Shown piece after piece: positions 1 to 10,182 of a stretch of DNA of 64,000 nucleotides; positions within the stretch are counted from its first letter, which is position 1, and each line of letters starts with the position of its first letter. The notes below the pieces were generated by a model, which saw nothing but the letters and a program-made list of their open reading frames with translations, ran no database searches and was not told the origin of the DNA. The stretch is from Ammoniphilus sp. YIM 78166 (GTDB lineage Bacteria; Bacillota; Bacilli; Aneurinibacillales; RAOX-1), in the NCBI RefSeq assembly GCF_004522215.1, contig NZ_SDLR01000002.1, positions 620,001-684,000 on the forward strand, in the 5' to 3' direction. The translations under genes were made by a program, and so were the position numbers.

Positions 1-507
1 GTGGATAAATATCTGCCCGCTGTATTAGAATCCGTCGAATTGGCTTGTCAGCAGTTAATACATATGAGAAAATCGGAAGGAAAGAACCTCCAATCGGATT
101 TAACTTCTCGCCTTCAATCCATTCAATTATGGATGGAGGAAATTCGTTTTCGAACACCTTTGGTTTCGCAGCAATATCGAGAAAGACTGACGAATAGAAT
201 GAAGGAATATCTTACTGGTCAGTGGGACGGCGATGAGGCGAGAATTCTTACCGAAGTCGCTGTCTTCGCAGAAAAAGCCAGCATAGATGAGGAATTGACG
301 AGACTGTCTAGCCATTGTCAGCAATTTTTACTTATCTTGCAAGAAGCAGAGCCTGTGGGCCGCAAGTTAGATTTTTTGGTTCAGGAGATGAATCGGGAAG
401 CGAATACCATCGGCTCCAAGGCTAATGATTTAGAAATAAGCAAAAAGGTAGTAGATTTAAAGGCGGAATTGGAAAAGATTAAAGAACAAGTGCAGAATAT
501 AGAATGA
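1..507 (+). CDS. yicC: YicC/YloC-family endoribonuclease, C-terminal part (cut by window edge)
   Basis: Family proteins are about 290 residues and have been described as endoribonucleases; only the last 168 residues are visible here, and the frame is already open at base 1, so the GTG there is probably internal. The signature is the C-terminal segment [19 protein letters not shown] (visible residues 122-140), followed by a charged helical tail, as in the DUF1732 domain. The next gene, remA, starts 13 bases downstream, and the order yicC-remA-gmk-rpoZ is that of B. subtilis yloC onward. The family call is firm; the exact RNA substrate cannot be told from sequence. Confidence 0.93.
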   Translation: MDKYLPAVLESVELACQQLIHMRKSEGKNLQSDLTSRLQSIQLWMEEIRFRTPLVSQQYRERLTNRMKEYLTGQWDGDEARILTEVAVFAEKASIDEELTRLSSHCQQFLLILQEAEPVGRKLDFLVQEMNREANTIGSKANDLEISKKVVDLKAELEKIKEQVQNIE

Positions 508-520
508 CGGGGGTGTTTGG

Positions 521-1409
<889 letters not shown>

Positions 1410-1412
1410 TAG

Positions 1413-1625
1413 ATGATCTATCCATCTATTGATAAATTGGTAAACAAGGTGGAAAGTAAGTATACACTGGTCAGCTTGGCTTCGAAGAGAGCCCGTCAAT
1501 TAAGAGAAAACGAAAGAGATATTCGAGTGGATAAACCGATCTCGAAGAAATATGTAGGGATCGCACTAGAAGAAATCTTGGATGCTAAATTATTGTTTGA
1601 AAAGCCGAAAGTAGTAGATCGCTAG
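1413..1625 (+). CDS. rpoZ: RNA polymerase omega subunit
   Basis: A 70-residue omega subunit that assists folding and assembly of the beta-prime subunit of RNA polymerase. The start [10 protein letters not shown] and the helix [14 protein letters not shown] match the family, as does the RpoZ-specific segment [15 protein letters not shown]. The ribosome site AGGAGGT overlaps the end of gmk. A hairpin with a T-tract directly follows, suggesting that the yicC-remA-gmk-rpoZ unit ends here or is attenuated before coaBC. Confidence 0.96.
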   Translation: MIYPSIDKLVNKVESKYTLVSLASKRARQLRENERDIRVDKPISKKYVGIALEEILDAKLLFEKPKVVDR

Positions 1626-1629
1626 GCAA

Positions 1630-1658
1630 AATAACAACCTTTTTAGGTTGTTATTTTC
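1630..1658 (+). terminator. intrinsic terminator after rpoZ
   Basis: The arms ATAACAACC and GGTTGTTAT pair perfectly over nine bases around a short T-rich loop, followed by TTTT. It lies between rpoZ and coaBC, so it probably reduces readthrough into coaBC. Confidence 0.75.
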
Positions 1659-1684
1659 CATTTTGAGGTAAGGAGGAGAAACCA

Positions 1685-2893
1685 GTGCTTCAAGGAAAAA
1701 CGATCGTGCTTGGGGTGACGGGGGGAATTGCAGCCTATAAGGCTGCCGCTTTATGCAGTGCCTTGGTTCAAAAAGGCGCAGAGGTTCGTGTGATACTGAG
1801 CTCTTCGTCCCGGCAATTTATCCAGCCGCTTACATTTCAAGCCTTGTCGAGACATCATGTCATTGTTGATACGTTTGAAGAAAAAGATCCCTCTGTCATC
1901 GCCCACATTGATTTGGCGGACCGGGCAGATTTGGTGGTTATTGCTCCAGCAACAGCGAACGTTCTGGCTAAGGCTGCTCTTGGTTTAGGGGATGATATGC
2001 TCACCACCACGTTATTGGCAACCCAAGCGCCTGTCATGGTATGTCCTGCCATGAATGTTCATATGTACCAGCATCCTGCTGTTCAGAAAAATATGCAAAC
2101 CTTAAAAGAACGCGGAGTCCTGTTTGTTGAGCCTGGAGAAGGCTTTTTAGCCTGCGGGTATACAGGAAAAGGGAGAATGGCGGAGCCGGAAGCGATTGTT
2201 GAGGCGATCATCAGTCAGTTTGAAGTGAAAAAAGATCTCGTCGGCAAGCGGGTGCTTATTACAGCGGGAGCTACACGTGAAGCCGTGGATCCGGTACGAT
2301 TTTTCACGAATCGTTCCACGGGAAAGATGGGCTATGCCCTTGCGGAAGCTGCACAGGCTAGAGGCGCCCAGGTGACCTTAATTAGCGGCGGATCCAATCC
2401 GCTGGCCAGGCCGGATGGCGTAGAATGGATCCCTATTGAATCTGCTGAGGATATGTACCAGGCTGTTATGTCTCGAGCGGATGAGGCCGATATTATTATT
2501 AAGTCAGCGGCAGTGGCCGATTATCGACCGGCTGTGATCTATGATCAAAAAATGAAGAAAAAAGAGGGCAACTTAACCATAGAGCTGGTCCGCACCAAGG
2601 ATATTCTCCGGCAGTTAGGGGAGCAAAAGCTCGCTCATCAAGTCTTGGTTGGATTTGCAGCGGAAACGGAAAATGTGGAAGAAAATGCGATGAAAAAGGT
2701 ACATGTAAAGAATCTTGATTTTATTGTGGCCAATAACGTCGCTCAAGTTGGTGCTGGCTTCGGAACGGATACCAATATTGTAAGCTTATACGATCGCAAC
2801 GGTCTTCTCTTGTCACTGCCTCAGCTCAGCAAACGAGAGGTTAGCGATCGGATTCTCGATGAGGCTATTGTACGATTTGAGGGCAAAAAGTAG
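1685..2893 (+). CDS. coaBC: bifunctional phosphopantothenoylcysteine decarboxylase / phosphopantothenate-cysteine ligase
   Basis: Performs two consecutive steps of coenzyme A synthesis: ligation of cysteine to phosphopantothenate (CoaB) and FMN-dependent decarboxylation (CoaC). The CoaC half shows VTGGIAAYK (11-19), the catalytic-type histidine at 74 (AHIDLAD), PAMN at 121-124 and the substrate clamp ACGYTGKGR near 156-164. The CoaB half begins around residue 187 with ITAGATREAVDPVRF and contains STGKMG. The GTG start follows AAGGAGGAG. Length (402 residues) is standard. The stop overlaps the priA start by one base (TAGTG), pointing to translational coupling. Confidence 0.97.
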   Translation: MLQGKTIVLGVTGGIAAYKAAALCSALVQKGAEVRVILSSSSRQFIQPLTFQALSRHHVIVDTFEEKDPSVIAHIDLADRADLVVIAPATANVLAKAALGLGDDMLTTTLLATQAPVMVCPAMNVHMYQHPAVQKNMQTLKERGVLFVEPGEGFLACGYTGKGRMAEPEAIVEAIISQFEVKKDLVGKRVLITAGATREAVDPVRFFTNRSTGKMGYALAEAAQARGAQVTLISGGSNPLARPDGVEWIPIESAEDMYQAVMSRADEADIIIKSAAVADYRPAVIYDQKMKKKEGNLTIELVRTKDILRQLGEQKLAHQVLVGFAAETENVEENAMKKVHVKNLDFIVANNVAQVGAGFGTDTNIVSLYDRNGLLLSLPQLSKREVSDRILDEAIVRFEGKK

Positions 2894-5322
2894 TGTATGC
2901 ACAAGTCATAGTAGATGTTCCGCATGTGGAAACCGACCGTACCTTTGACTATCTTGTACCTGAATCGTTCAGGGAATGGATCGCGGTAGGGAGCCGAGTT
3001 TGGGTCCCTTTTGGACATCGTGTCCTTCAAGGCTATGTTATAGGGCTATCTTCGGTGTCACCGATTAGAGAGGTGAAGGAGATACAAGATGTGTTGGACC
3101 TTACTCCTCCGTTGACAGAAGAGCTAGTTTCCTTGGGCGAATGGATTAGCCAGCAATACATCTGTCGGTTGTACAGCGCCCTTCAAGCGATGCTGCCAGC
3201 AGCTCTCCGTTCGAGCTATCAAAAAGAAGTATCGCTCACTGAAAAAGGTAGGGAGCAGGTTTGGCTACTTGAAAGTGAGCAAAAATTGATGAATTTTATT
3301 TCGAATCAAGAGCCTGTACCCTTTGACCAGGTGCTTAAGGATTTTCCGGATGAGCGATCTTTTTTCATGTCAGCTATACGTCTTGGGTACCTAAGCTGTG
3401 AGCAAGTGGTCAAGGACCGGATCACCCGCAAGACGCTACTGTATGTGAAATCGGCGACATCGGATGAACGAATGAAAGAAGCCATTGAAGGCTTGTCCAA
3501 GCAAGCGGAGAAACAAAAGCAGGTTCTTCGCTACATGCTTACACAGAGCGGCCCTCTTCCAATGAAAGTTTTGCTAGCCGACTTGCAAATCTCCGCTTCC
3601 TCTGTCAAGGCTCTGGTGGAAAAAGGGTTATTAAGCATTGAGGAAGTAGAAGAACGCCGTGATCCCTATGCCGGGAGAAGCTTTCAAAAAGACCAAGCTG
3701 TGCAATTTACCGAGACGCAAGCAAGTGTAATCTCTCACCTAGAACAGGCCTTAGAGAGAAGACAAGCATCCGTTCATCTTCTCCATGGAGTAACGGGAAG
3801 CGGGAAGACGGAAGTCTATCTCGAAGCAATAGCAAGATGTTTGGAGCTTGGCAAAGAAGCGATTGTCCTAGTACCTGAGATTTCTTTAACCCCGCAGATG
3901 GTGAACCGATTTAAAGCAAGATTTGGAGAACAGGTTGCCGTTCTCCATAGTAGATTATCTCATGGGGAACGGTATGATGAATGGAGAAGGATTAGACAAG
4001 GGGAAGTAAGTGTAGTCGTAGGAGCAAGATCGGCTATTTTTGCCCCCTTCACGAAGCTAGGACTCATTATTATGGATGAGGAACATGAGGGGACCTATAA
4101 GCAAGAGGAAACGCCTCGTTATCATGCCCGAGATATAGCCGTCCAGAGAGCCCATTTCCACCAAGCGGTAGCCCTATTCGGAAGTGCTACGCCAGCGATG
4201 GAAACGTTTTTTAAGGCAAGTAAAGGAGAAATCGAGTATCTCTCCATGCCCGAGCGGGTTGGAGCAAGACCTCTGCCTTCTGTAGAAATTGTGGACATGA
4301 GAGACGAGCTCCGCAGCGGAAATCGAACCATGTTTAGTCGGGCGTTGTCTCAGGCTATTGCGCTTCGGCTGGAGCGAAAAGAACAAATGGTTCTTTTTCT
4401 AAATCGTCGAGGCTTCTCCACTTTTGTGATGTGTCGTTCATGCGGTCATTCTCTCCAATGCCCCCACTGTGATATCTCGCTCACTTATCACCGAACGAAT
4501 CAAACCGTCAGGTGCCATTATTGCGGACATACGGAGCGTGAAACGACAGAATGTCCCTCTTGCGGAAGCGGGCATATCCGACATTTTGGAACAGGTACAC
4601 AAAAGGTCGAAGAAGAGCTTAGTAAGCACTTCCCCGGTATCCGGGTGATTCGTATGGATGTGGATACTACTTCGCAAAAGGGCTCACATGAAAAGCTGTT
4701 GACGATGTTTCGCGAAGGGCAAGGGGATGTTCTCTTAGGAACGCAAATGATTGCTAAAGGTCTAGACTTTCCCAAAGTCACGCTGGTTGGCGTTATCGCT
4801 GCTGATACCGTTTTAGGTATGCCTGACTTTCGGGCAGCCGAGAGAACGTTCCAGCTTCTCACGCAAGTAGGAGGACGTGCAGGCAGACATGAGCTGCCGG
4901 GTGAAGTCATTATTCAAACGTATAACCCGGAGCATTACAGTATCGAATTGGCTAAGGATCACAAGTATGACCGCTTCTTCTCCTTAGAGCTCAAGCATAG
5001 ATATGAAAAAGGATATCCCCCGTACTATCGTCTTGTGCTGTTCACCTTTTCATCGCCCAACGTTCCCCTAGTCGTCAAAACGGCGGACGAATGGGTAAAA
5101 ACGCTCCGCCAGACCCTTCCGTCCAGCGTGTTTCTGCTCGGACCCGTTGCTTCTCCTATCCCAAGGATCAAAGATAGATATCGATTTCAATGCATGATAA
5201 AATACAGGGATGAGCCAGAAGTACTGGCATGGGTTAAAAAACTGGCGGAAGCTTTTGCAAGAGACCAAAAATCAGGAGATATCCAGCTTACGATTGATGT
5301 AGATCCGCAGATGTTGATGTAA
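2893..5322 (+). CDS. priA: primosomal protein N', replication-restart helicase
   Basis: PriA is the 3'-5' superfamily 2 helicase that reloads the replisome at stalled forks and D-loops. An N-terminal 3'-end-binding domain (VDVPHVETDRTFDYLVP) is followed by Walker A GVTGSGKT near residue 299 and the DEEH box near 395. A cysteine-rich zinc region follows at about 515-560 (CRSCGHSLQCPHC and CHYCGHTERETTECPSCG), which gives all eight expected cysteines. The C-terminal helicase motifs GTQMIAKGLDFP and QVGGRAGR are intact. At 809 residues it is full length. The GTG start overlaps the coaBC stop. Confidence 0.97.
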   Translation: MYAQVIVDVPHVETDRTFDYLVPESFREWIAVGSRVWVPFGHRVLQGYVIGLSSVSPIREVKEIQDVLDLTPPLTEELVSLGEWISQQYICRLYSALQAMLPAALRSSYQKEVSLTEKGREQVWLLESEQKLMNFISNQEPVPFDQVLKDFPDERSFFMSAIRLGYLSCEQVVKDRITRKTLLYVKSATSDERMKEAIEGLSKQAEKQKQVLRYMLTQSGPLPMKVLLADLQISASSVKALVEKGLLSIEEVEERRDPYAGRSFQKDQAVQFTETQASVISHLEQALERRQASVHLLHGVTGSGKTEVYLEAIARCLELGKEAIVLVPEISLTPQMVNRFKARFGEQVAVLHSRLSHGERYDEWRRIRQGEVSVVVGARSAIFAPFTKLGLIIMDEEHEGTYKQEETPRYHARDIAVQRAHFHQAVALFGSATPAMETFFKASKGEIEYLSMPERVGARPLPSVEIVDMRDELRSGNRTMFSRALSQAIALRLERKEQMVLFLNRRGFSTFVMCRSCGHSLQCPHCDISLTYHRTNQTVRCHYCGHTERETTECPSCGSGHIRHFGTGTQKVEEELSKHFPGIRVIRMDVDTTSQKGSHEKLLTMFREGQGDVLLGTQMIAKGLDFPKVTLVGVIAADTVLGMPDFRAAERTFQLLTQVGGRAGRHELPGEVIIQTYNPEHYSIELAKDHKYDRFFSLELKHRYEKGYPPYYRLVLFTFSSPNVPLVVKTADEWVKTLRQTLPSSVFLLGPVASPIPRIKDRYRFQCMIKYRDEPEVLAWVKKLAEAFARDQKSGDIQLTIDVDPQMLM

Positions 5323-5354
5323 AACATAGAATGAGTCAAAGGAGGCGCTAAACG

Positions 5355-5831
5355 ATGGGAATACGTATGATTGTAAAACATCCCGACCCGGTATTAAGAG
5401 AAAAGTGTGTGGAGGTAAAGAATTTTAATGCTAATCTTCACAAGCTGTTAGACGATATGGCCCAGACCATGTATGACGCAGATGGAGTAGGATTGGCTGC
5501 CCCTCAGGTCGGCATTCTCAAGCGAGTGATTGTGATGGACTGCGGGGATGGCCTGATCGAAATGATTAATCCAGAAATCATCGAAAGGGAAGGCGAGCAA
5601 CTCGGTCCAGAAGGTTGCTTAAGCATTCCGGGGAAGATGGGAGATGTGCGCCGAGCGATGCGAGTGAAGGCAAAGGGACAGGATCGCCATGGCAACCCGA
5701 TTGAAGTAGAAGGAGACGAGTTATTGGCTCGCTGCATCCAGCATGAGATTGACCACTTAAACGGGGTTTTATTTGTTGATTTAGCGGAAACGATGTATGA
5801 AAGAGACCCAAACGAACCTGACCGAGGGTAG
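5355..5831 (+). CDS. def: peptide deformylase
   Basis: Removes the N-formyl group from nascent proteins. All three metal and active-site motifs are present: GVGLAAPQVG (44-53), EGCLS (86-90, metal ligand C88) and HEIDH (130-134, ligands H130 and H134 with catalytic E131). At 158 residues it resembles type 1 bacterial enzymes. The ATG follows AAAGGAGG. It lies just before fmt, which adds the formyl group to initiator tRNA, so the neighbours carry out opposite ends of the same cycle, although a terminator separates them. Confidence 0.97.
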   Translation: MGIRMIVKHPDPVLREKCVEVKNFNANLHKLLDDMAQTMYDADGVGLAAPQVGILKRVIVMDCGDGLIEMINPEIIEREGEQLGPEGCLSIPGKMGDVRRAMRVKAKGQDRHGNPIEVEGDELLARCIQHEIDHLNGVLFVDLAETMYERDPNEPDRG

Positions 5832-5862
5832 AGAAACTGGCTAATTAGCCAGTTTCTTCTTT
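5832..5862 (+). terminator. intrinsic terminator after def
   Basis: A 26-base perfect palindrome (arm AGAAACTGGC) begins immediately after the def stop codon and is followed by a T-rich stretch. It separates def from fmt. Confidence 0.75.
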
Positions 5863-5895
5863 GTAAACTATAGGATAGAAATGAGGTTGATGAGG

Positions 5896-6825
5896 ATGAA
5901 TATTATTTTTATGGGAACACCTGATTTTGCGGTGCCGTGCCTAGAGAAGTTGGTTGGAGCGGGCTATTCAATAGTAGAGGTTGTAACTCAACCTGATCGG
6001 CCGAAAGGCCGAAAAAAAGAATTGACCCCTCCACCGGTTAAAGAGGCAGCCCTGAAGCACGGGATTCCGGTTTTTCAGCCGGAAAAGCTAAAAAGCCCAG
6101 AATCCGTGGAACATATCGTTTCGTTAAGACCGGATCTGATTGTCACGGCTGCATACGGGCAAATTTTGCCGAAGTCCATCATTGACCTGCCCAAATGGGG
6201 GTGCATTAATGTTCATGCTTCGCTTTTGCCAAAGTATCGGGGAGGAGCTCCTATACATAAGTCCATTATTGAAGGAGAACAGGAAACGGGTGTCACCATT
6301 ATGTATATGGTTGAGAAACTAGATGCTGGTGATATTCTTTCCCAAGTCGTCGTTCCTATCGAGGATCAAGACCATGTAGGGACCTTACATGATAAGCTGT
6401 CCGAGGCAGGGTCAGCGCTTCTGCTGGAGACAATACCTTTGTTGGTGGAGGACAAGATTACCCCTCGCAAGCAAGAGGAAGAGCTTGTCACCTACGCGTG
6501 GAATATACAAAGGGAAGATGAAAAAATTAATTGGAACAAGTCGGCAAGGGAAATCTATAATCAAATCCGCGGCTTGCATCCATGGCCTGTTGCCTATGCT
6601 CAGCTTGGGGATCAAGTGTTTAAAGTTTGGTGGGCTGAAGTTGTAGCCGAGGACTCAACCGGTCAAGAGCCTGGGAGCATTTTAAGCTGGCAGCCGGAAG
6701 GAATTGATGTCGCTTGCGGAAATGGGATTGTTCGGCTAAAGGAAGTACAACCAGCAGGCAAAAAAAGAATGAGTGTGTCGGACTTTGTTCGCGGCGTAGG
6801 GCAGTTAGGCGTACAATTTACGTAA
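5896..6825 (+). CDS. fmt: methionyl-tRNA formyltransferase
   Basis: Transfers formyl from 10-formyltetrahydrofolate to initiator Met-tRNA. The N-terminal GART fold shows [14 protein letters not shown] at 6-19 and the catalytic segment [17 protein letters not shown] at 104-120, with Asn105 and His107. The partner Asp143 lies in the segment EKLDAGDIL, and a C-terminal OB-like tRNA-binding domain follows. I chose the ATG at 5896 because GAGG sits nine bases upstream; ATGs at 5890 and 5881 would add residues not seen in the family. Length is 309 residues. The next gene, rsmB, follows after 19 bases. Confidence 0.96.
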   Translation: MNIIFMGTPDFAVPCLEKLVGAGYSIVEVVTQPDRPKGRKKELTPPPVKEAALKHGIPVFQPEKLKSPESVEHIVSLRPDLIVTAAYGQILPKSIIDLPKWGCINVHASLLPKYRGGAPIHKSIIEGEQETGVTIMYMVEKLDAGDILSQVVVPIEDQDHVGTLHDKLSEAGSALLLETIPLLVEDKITPRKQEEELVTYAWNIQREDEKINWNKSAREIYNQIRGLHPWPVAYAQLGDQVFKVWWAEVVAEDSTGQEPGSILSWQPEGIDVACGNGIVRLKEVQPAGKKRMSVSDFVRGVGQLGVQFT

Positions 6826-6844
6826 GAGGAAGGGGACAAATACA

Positions 6845-8212
6845 ATGGCGCAATTGGTTTCAGCCCGGTCCATCGCCCTTCAAGTTCTGAATGATGTACA
6901 GGAGAAGGAATCCTTTAGTAACTTACAGCTGAACGCAGCGCTCAAGCGCGAAGAATTAGACCGACGGGATGCGGGGCTTGCCACGGAGCTTGTCTATGGG
7001 ACACTCTCTAGGTTGAATACACTCGATTGGCTCTTGGGAAAGCTGATCAATAAGCCTATTCACAAGCTGGAGATATGGGTTCAAAATCTTCTGCGCATGT
7101 CTCTCTATCAGCTTCATTATCTTGATAAAATACCCGATCGCGCCGTGGTGCATGAGGCAGTAGAAGAAGCCAAACGCCGTGGACATAAGGGGACAGTCGG
7201 TTTCATCAATGGAGTGTTGCGGAATTACCTTCGAAGCAAGGACAGTTTTCTTGTACCTGAGCAATGGCCAAAATTTAAAAAAATAGCGATCGAGCATTCG
7301 CATCCTGAGTGGCTAGTGAAGAGATGGCTTAGCTCCTTCGGGGAAAAAGACACGGTTGAAATGTGTAAGGTAAACAACCTTCCACCATCTATCAGCATAA
7401 GGTGCAATGTGTTGAAAACGGATAGGGATACACTAGCGCAGGCTATCAAAGAGGAATTCTCAAGTGCCGCTGTGGAATTCTCAGAGCTGGCTCCACAGGG
7501 CTTCATCTTATCCCAGGTAGGGAATATTGCTCTTTCCCGTGTATACCGTCAAGGGCTCTGTACGGTTCAAGATGAAAGCTCTATGTTGGTTGCTCATGCC
7601 TTGCAGCCAGCTCCAGGTATGGAGGTGCTGGATATGTGTGCGGCGCCAGGAGGAAAAACGACGCATATCGCCGAGAGGATGAACAATCAAGGAAAGATAC
7701 TAGCTTTAGATATCCATCAGCATAAATTAAAGCTTATTGAAGATAATGCAGCTCGCCTAGGCGTGACCATCATAGAAACTCGACAAGCTGACGCCCGAGC
7801 ACTGCCTGAGGAACTCTATCCTGGTTTATTTGATCGCGTGTTAGTGGATGCCCCGTGCTCTGGTTTTGGCGTAATCCGCAGAAAACCAGATCTCAAATGG
7901 CAGAAGAGTCTTCAGGACATCTCTGCCATTGCGCAAACACAGCGTCAAATCTTGCAAGAGGCATCTCGCTGGGTGAAGGAGGGAGGCACTCTTGTATATA
8001 GTACTTGCACGGTAGATCCAGAAGAAAACAGTCGGTTAATTCACCGCTTTTTAGATGAGACTCCTGCCTTCTCGTTAGACGAGTCGCTTGTGGAGGATAT
8101 GCCCTCCCTTGTCCGTCCTTACTTCCATAAATCTGGGGGATATATCCAAATCCTTCCTCATCAATTTGGGAGTGATGGGTTTTTTATTTCACGTTTACGG
8201 CGTCATTCTTAG
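6845..8212 (+). CDS. rsmB: 16S rRNA m5C967 methyltransferase
   Basis: SAM-dependent methyltransferase making 5-methylcytosine at position 967 (E. coli numbering) of 16S rRNA. An N-terminal NusB-like RNA-binding domain (ARSIALQVLNDV through FINGVLRNYLR) is followed by the Rossmann methyltransferase domain. That domain has the SAM motif DMCAAPGGKTTHIAE near 262 and the two catalytic cysteines in DAPCSGFGV (near 335) and YSTCTVDPEEN (near 385). At 455 residues it is full length. The start ATG follows AGAGGAAGGGG. Confidence 0.96.
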   Translation: MAQLVSARSIALQVLNDVQEKESFSNLQLNAALKREELDRRDAGLATELVYGTLSRLNTLDWLLGKLINKPIHKLEIWVQNLLRMSLYQLHYLDKIPDRAVVHEAVEEAKRRGHKGTVGFINGVLRNYLRSKDSFLVPEQWPKFKKIAIEHSHPEWLVKRWLSSFGEKDTVEMCKVNNLPPSISIRCNVLKTDRDTLAQAIKEEFSSAAVEFSELAPQGFILSQVGNIALSRVYRQGLCTVQDESSMLVAHALQPAPGMEVLDMCAAPGGKTTHIAERMNNQGKILALDIHQHKLKLIEDNAARLGVTIIETRQADARALPEELYPGLFDRVLVDAPCSGFGVIRRKPDLKWQKSLQDISAIAQTQRQILQEASRWVKEGGTLVYSTCTVDPEENSRLIHRFLDETPAFSLDESLVEDMPSLVRPYFHKSGGYIQILPHQFGSDGFFISRLRRHS

Positions 8213-8304
8213 TCTTTTAGGTTTCTCTATGTTAGAATGAGAGGAAAGCAAACGAAGAATGTTGGGAAAACTACATAAAAAACGAAAGAAATGGTGATTC
8301 ACAA

Positions 8305-9408
8305 TTGAAACCATTAATTTATGATTTGCGGTTTGAGGCTTTACAGCAGTGGCTAGAACAGAACGGAGAAAAAGCGTTTCGAGCAGGGCAAATTTTTGAT
8401 TGGCTCTACGTCAAAAGAGTAAACCAATTTGAAGAGATGAGTAACCTATCGAAAGCCTTGAGGGATAAACTGGAGGCTCATTTTGAGCTTGCTGGCTTAA
8501 AGGAAATCACCCGGCAGGAGTCGGCTGACGGTACGATTAAGTTTCTTTTTTCTTTACATGATGCCCACGCCATTGAAACCGTGATTATGAGACATAACTA
8601 TGGGAACAGTATCTGCGTCACGACGCAGGTAGGATGCCGTATTGGGTGTACGTTTTGTGCCTCTACTTTAGGAGGTCTAAAGCGGAATCTGACGGCAGGC
8701 GAGATTGTCTCCCAAGTGCTGATGGCACAGAGAGCACTAGACGAAGATAGTGCAAGGGCAAGCCATGTGGTCGTCATGGGGATTGGGGAGCCATTCGAAA
8801 ATTTTGATGCGCTGCTCGACTTTCTCTATGTTATCAACCATGATAAAGGCCTAAATATTGGACAAAGGCACATTACCGTTTCTACAAGCGGGATTGTTCC
8901 TAAGATCTATGAGTGGGCCGATGATATGAACCAATTTAATCTTGCGATCTCGCTTCATGCCCCTAATTCGGAAATTCGTTCTAGGCTCATGCCTGTCAAT
9001 CGTCGCTTTCCTCTCCCAGACCTGATGGAAGCTTGTCGATACTATGTGAATAAGACAGGACGAAGAATTACGTTTGAGTATGGTCTATTTGGCGGAGTCA
9101 ACGATCAGGTGGAGCACGCAGAAGAGTTGGCTGAACTGATTGGAACGTTGAACTGTCATATAAATCTGATTCCGGTCAATTATGTTCCTGAAAGAGACTA
9201 TGTACGCACACCGCGTGACGATATTTTTGCTTTTCAGCGAACGCTGCAGAAAAAAGGCTTAAATGCCACGATCCGCAGGGAACACGGAAGCGATATCGCT
9301 GCTGCTTGCGGGCAGCTTCGTGCACAGCATGCCAAAAACAAACAGGGTGAGGAAGCTCTTTCTTCCGCATCTGCGAAAAGAGAAGCTGCAGAGGAAATAA
9401 CGAGGTGA
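8305..9408 (+). CDS. rlmN: dual-specificity 23S rRNA / tRNA adenine-C2 methyltransferase (radical SAM)
   Basis: Installs 2-methyladenosine at A2503 of 23S rRNA and A37 of some tRNAs by radical SAM chemistry. The iron-sulphur motif C111-x3-C115-x2-C118 is in [10 protein letters not shown], and the methyl-carrying C-terminal cysteine is C335 in IAAACGQLR. The GEPFENFD segment is also conserved. Translation appears to start at TTG 8305 with only a modest GGTGAT upstream. The last 25 or so residues are a charged tail ([15 protein letters not shown]) that looks dispensable. prpC starts six bases after the stop. Confidence 0.96.
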   Translation: MKPLIYDLRFEALQQWLEQNGEKAFRAGQIFDWLYVKRVNQFEEMSNLSKALRDKLEAHFELAGLKEITRQESADGTIKFLFSLHDAHAIETVIMRHNYGNSICVTTQVGCRIGCTFCASTLGGLKRNLTAGEIVSQVLMAQRALDEDSARASHVVVMGIGEPFENFDALLDFLYVINHDKGLNIGQRHITVSTSGIVPKIYEWADDMNQFNLAISLHAPNSEIRSRLMPVNRRFPLPDLMEACRYYVNKTGRRITFEYGLFGGVNDQVEHAEELAELIGTLNCHINLIPVNYVPERDYVRTPRDDIFAFQRTLQKKGLNATIRREHGSDIAAACGQLRAQHAKNKQGEEALSSASAKREAAEEITR

Positions 9409-9414
9409 GAAAGG

Positions 9415-10182
9415 ATGCAAGCAGCCTACAAAACACATATCGGCTGTGTTCGAGCGTTTAACGAGGATACGGGAGCGGTTGTCAATCTGCACAATGGGTA
9501 TATTGTTGCTATTGTTGCGGATGGAATGGGAGGTCATCAAGCAGGGGATGTTGCTAGCTTGATGGCGGTTGATATTGTCAAGATGGAGCTGCAGGAATTG
9601 CCGGATCGGCTTACCCCAGACGATGCCATTGACCGTCTGGACCGTGCTATTCTCTTGGCTAACGATGCGGTCTATAACTATTCCAAAAGTCACGATGACT
9701 GCCATGGGATGGGAACGACTGTAGCGGCTTGCATTGTCAGCAAGGAATGGCTGGTTATCGGGCATATAGGCGATAGCCGAATCTATCGGGTCTCAAACGA
9801 AGAGATTACCCAATTAACCAATGATCACTCCCTTGTCAATGAACTCTTAAGAAATGGTCAAATCACAGCAGAAGAAGCAGTAAACCACCCACAAAAAAAC
9901 ATTTTGATTCGGGCCTTAGGTACAGACCACAACGTCGAGGTAGAACTGAAGGCTATGGAATGGGAAGCCGGAGATCAACTTCTTTTATGTTCGGACGGTC
10001 TCTCGAATAAAGTATCTGCTGACGACATGGCTTATACGATGCAAAACGCAGCCACAATAGAAGATGCCGTAGATAACTTAATTGAAAAAGCGCTGCAAGC
10101 GGGTGGTGAGGATAACATTACCGCAATTATTGTAGCCGGTCCGGACAGCCCTCCTCCCAGGGGAAGCGAGGTGACTGAATGA
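9415..10182 (+). CDS. prpC: PP2C-type Ser/Thr protein phosphatase (Stp1/PrpC)
   Basis: A Mn/Mg-dependent cytosolic phosphatase that removes phosphates placed by the partner kinase PrkC. Metal-binding motifs are visible: the N-terminal RAFNEDTG, VADGMGGHQAGD, GHIGDSRIYR, LLCSDGLSNK and the C-terminal GGEDNITAIIV. At 255 residues it matches the family. Its stop overlaps the start of prkC in an ATGA arrangement, so the antagonistic pair is translationally coupled. In related bacteria the pair tunes growth, cell-wall and germination responses. Confidence 0.96.
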   Translation: MQAAYKTHIGCVRAFNEDTGAVVNLHNGYIVAIVADGMGGHQAGDVASLMAVDIVKMELQELPDRLTPDDAIDRLDRAILLANDAVYNYSKSHDDCHGMGTTVAACIVSKEWLVIGHIGDSRIYRVSNEEITQLTNDHSLVNELLRNGQITAEEAVNHPQKNILIRALGTDHNVEVELKAMEWEAGDQLLLCSDGLSNKVSADDMAYTMQNAATIEDAVDNLIEKALQAGGEDNITAIIVAGPDSPPPRGSEVTE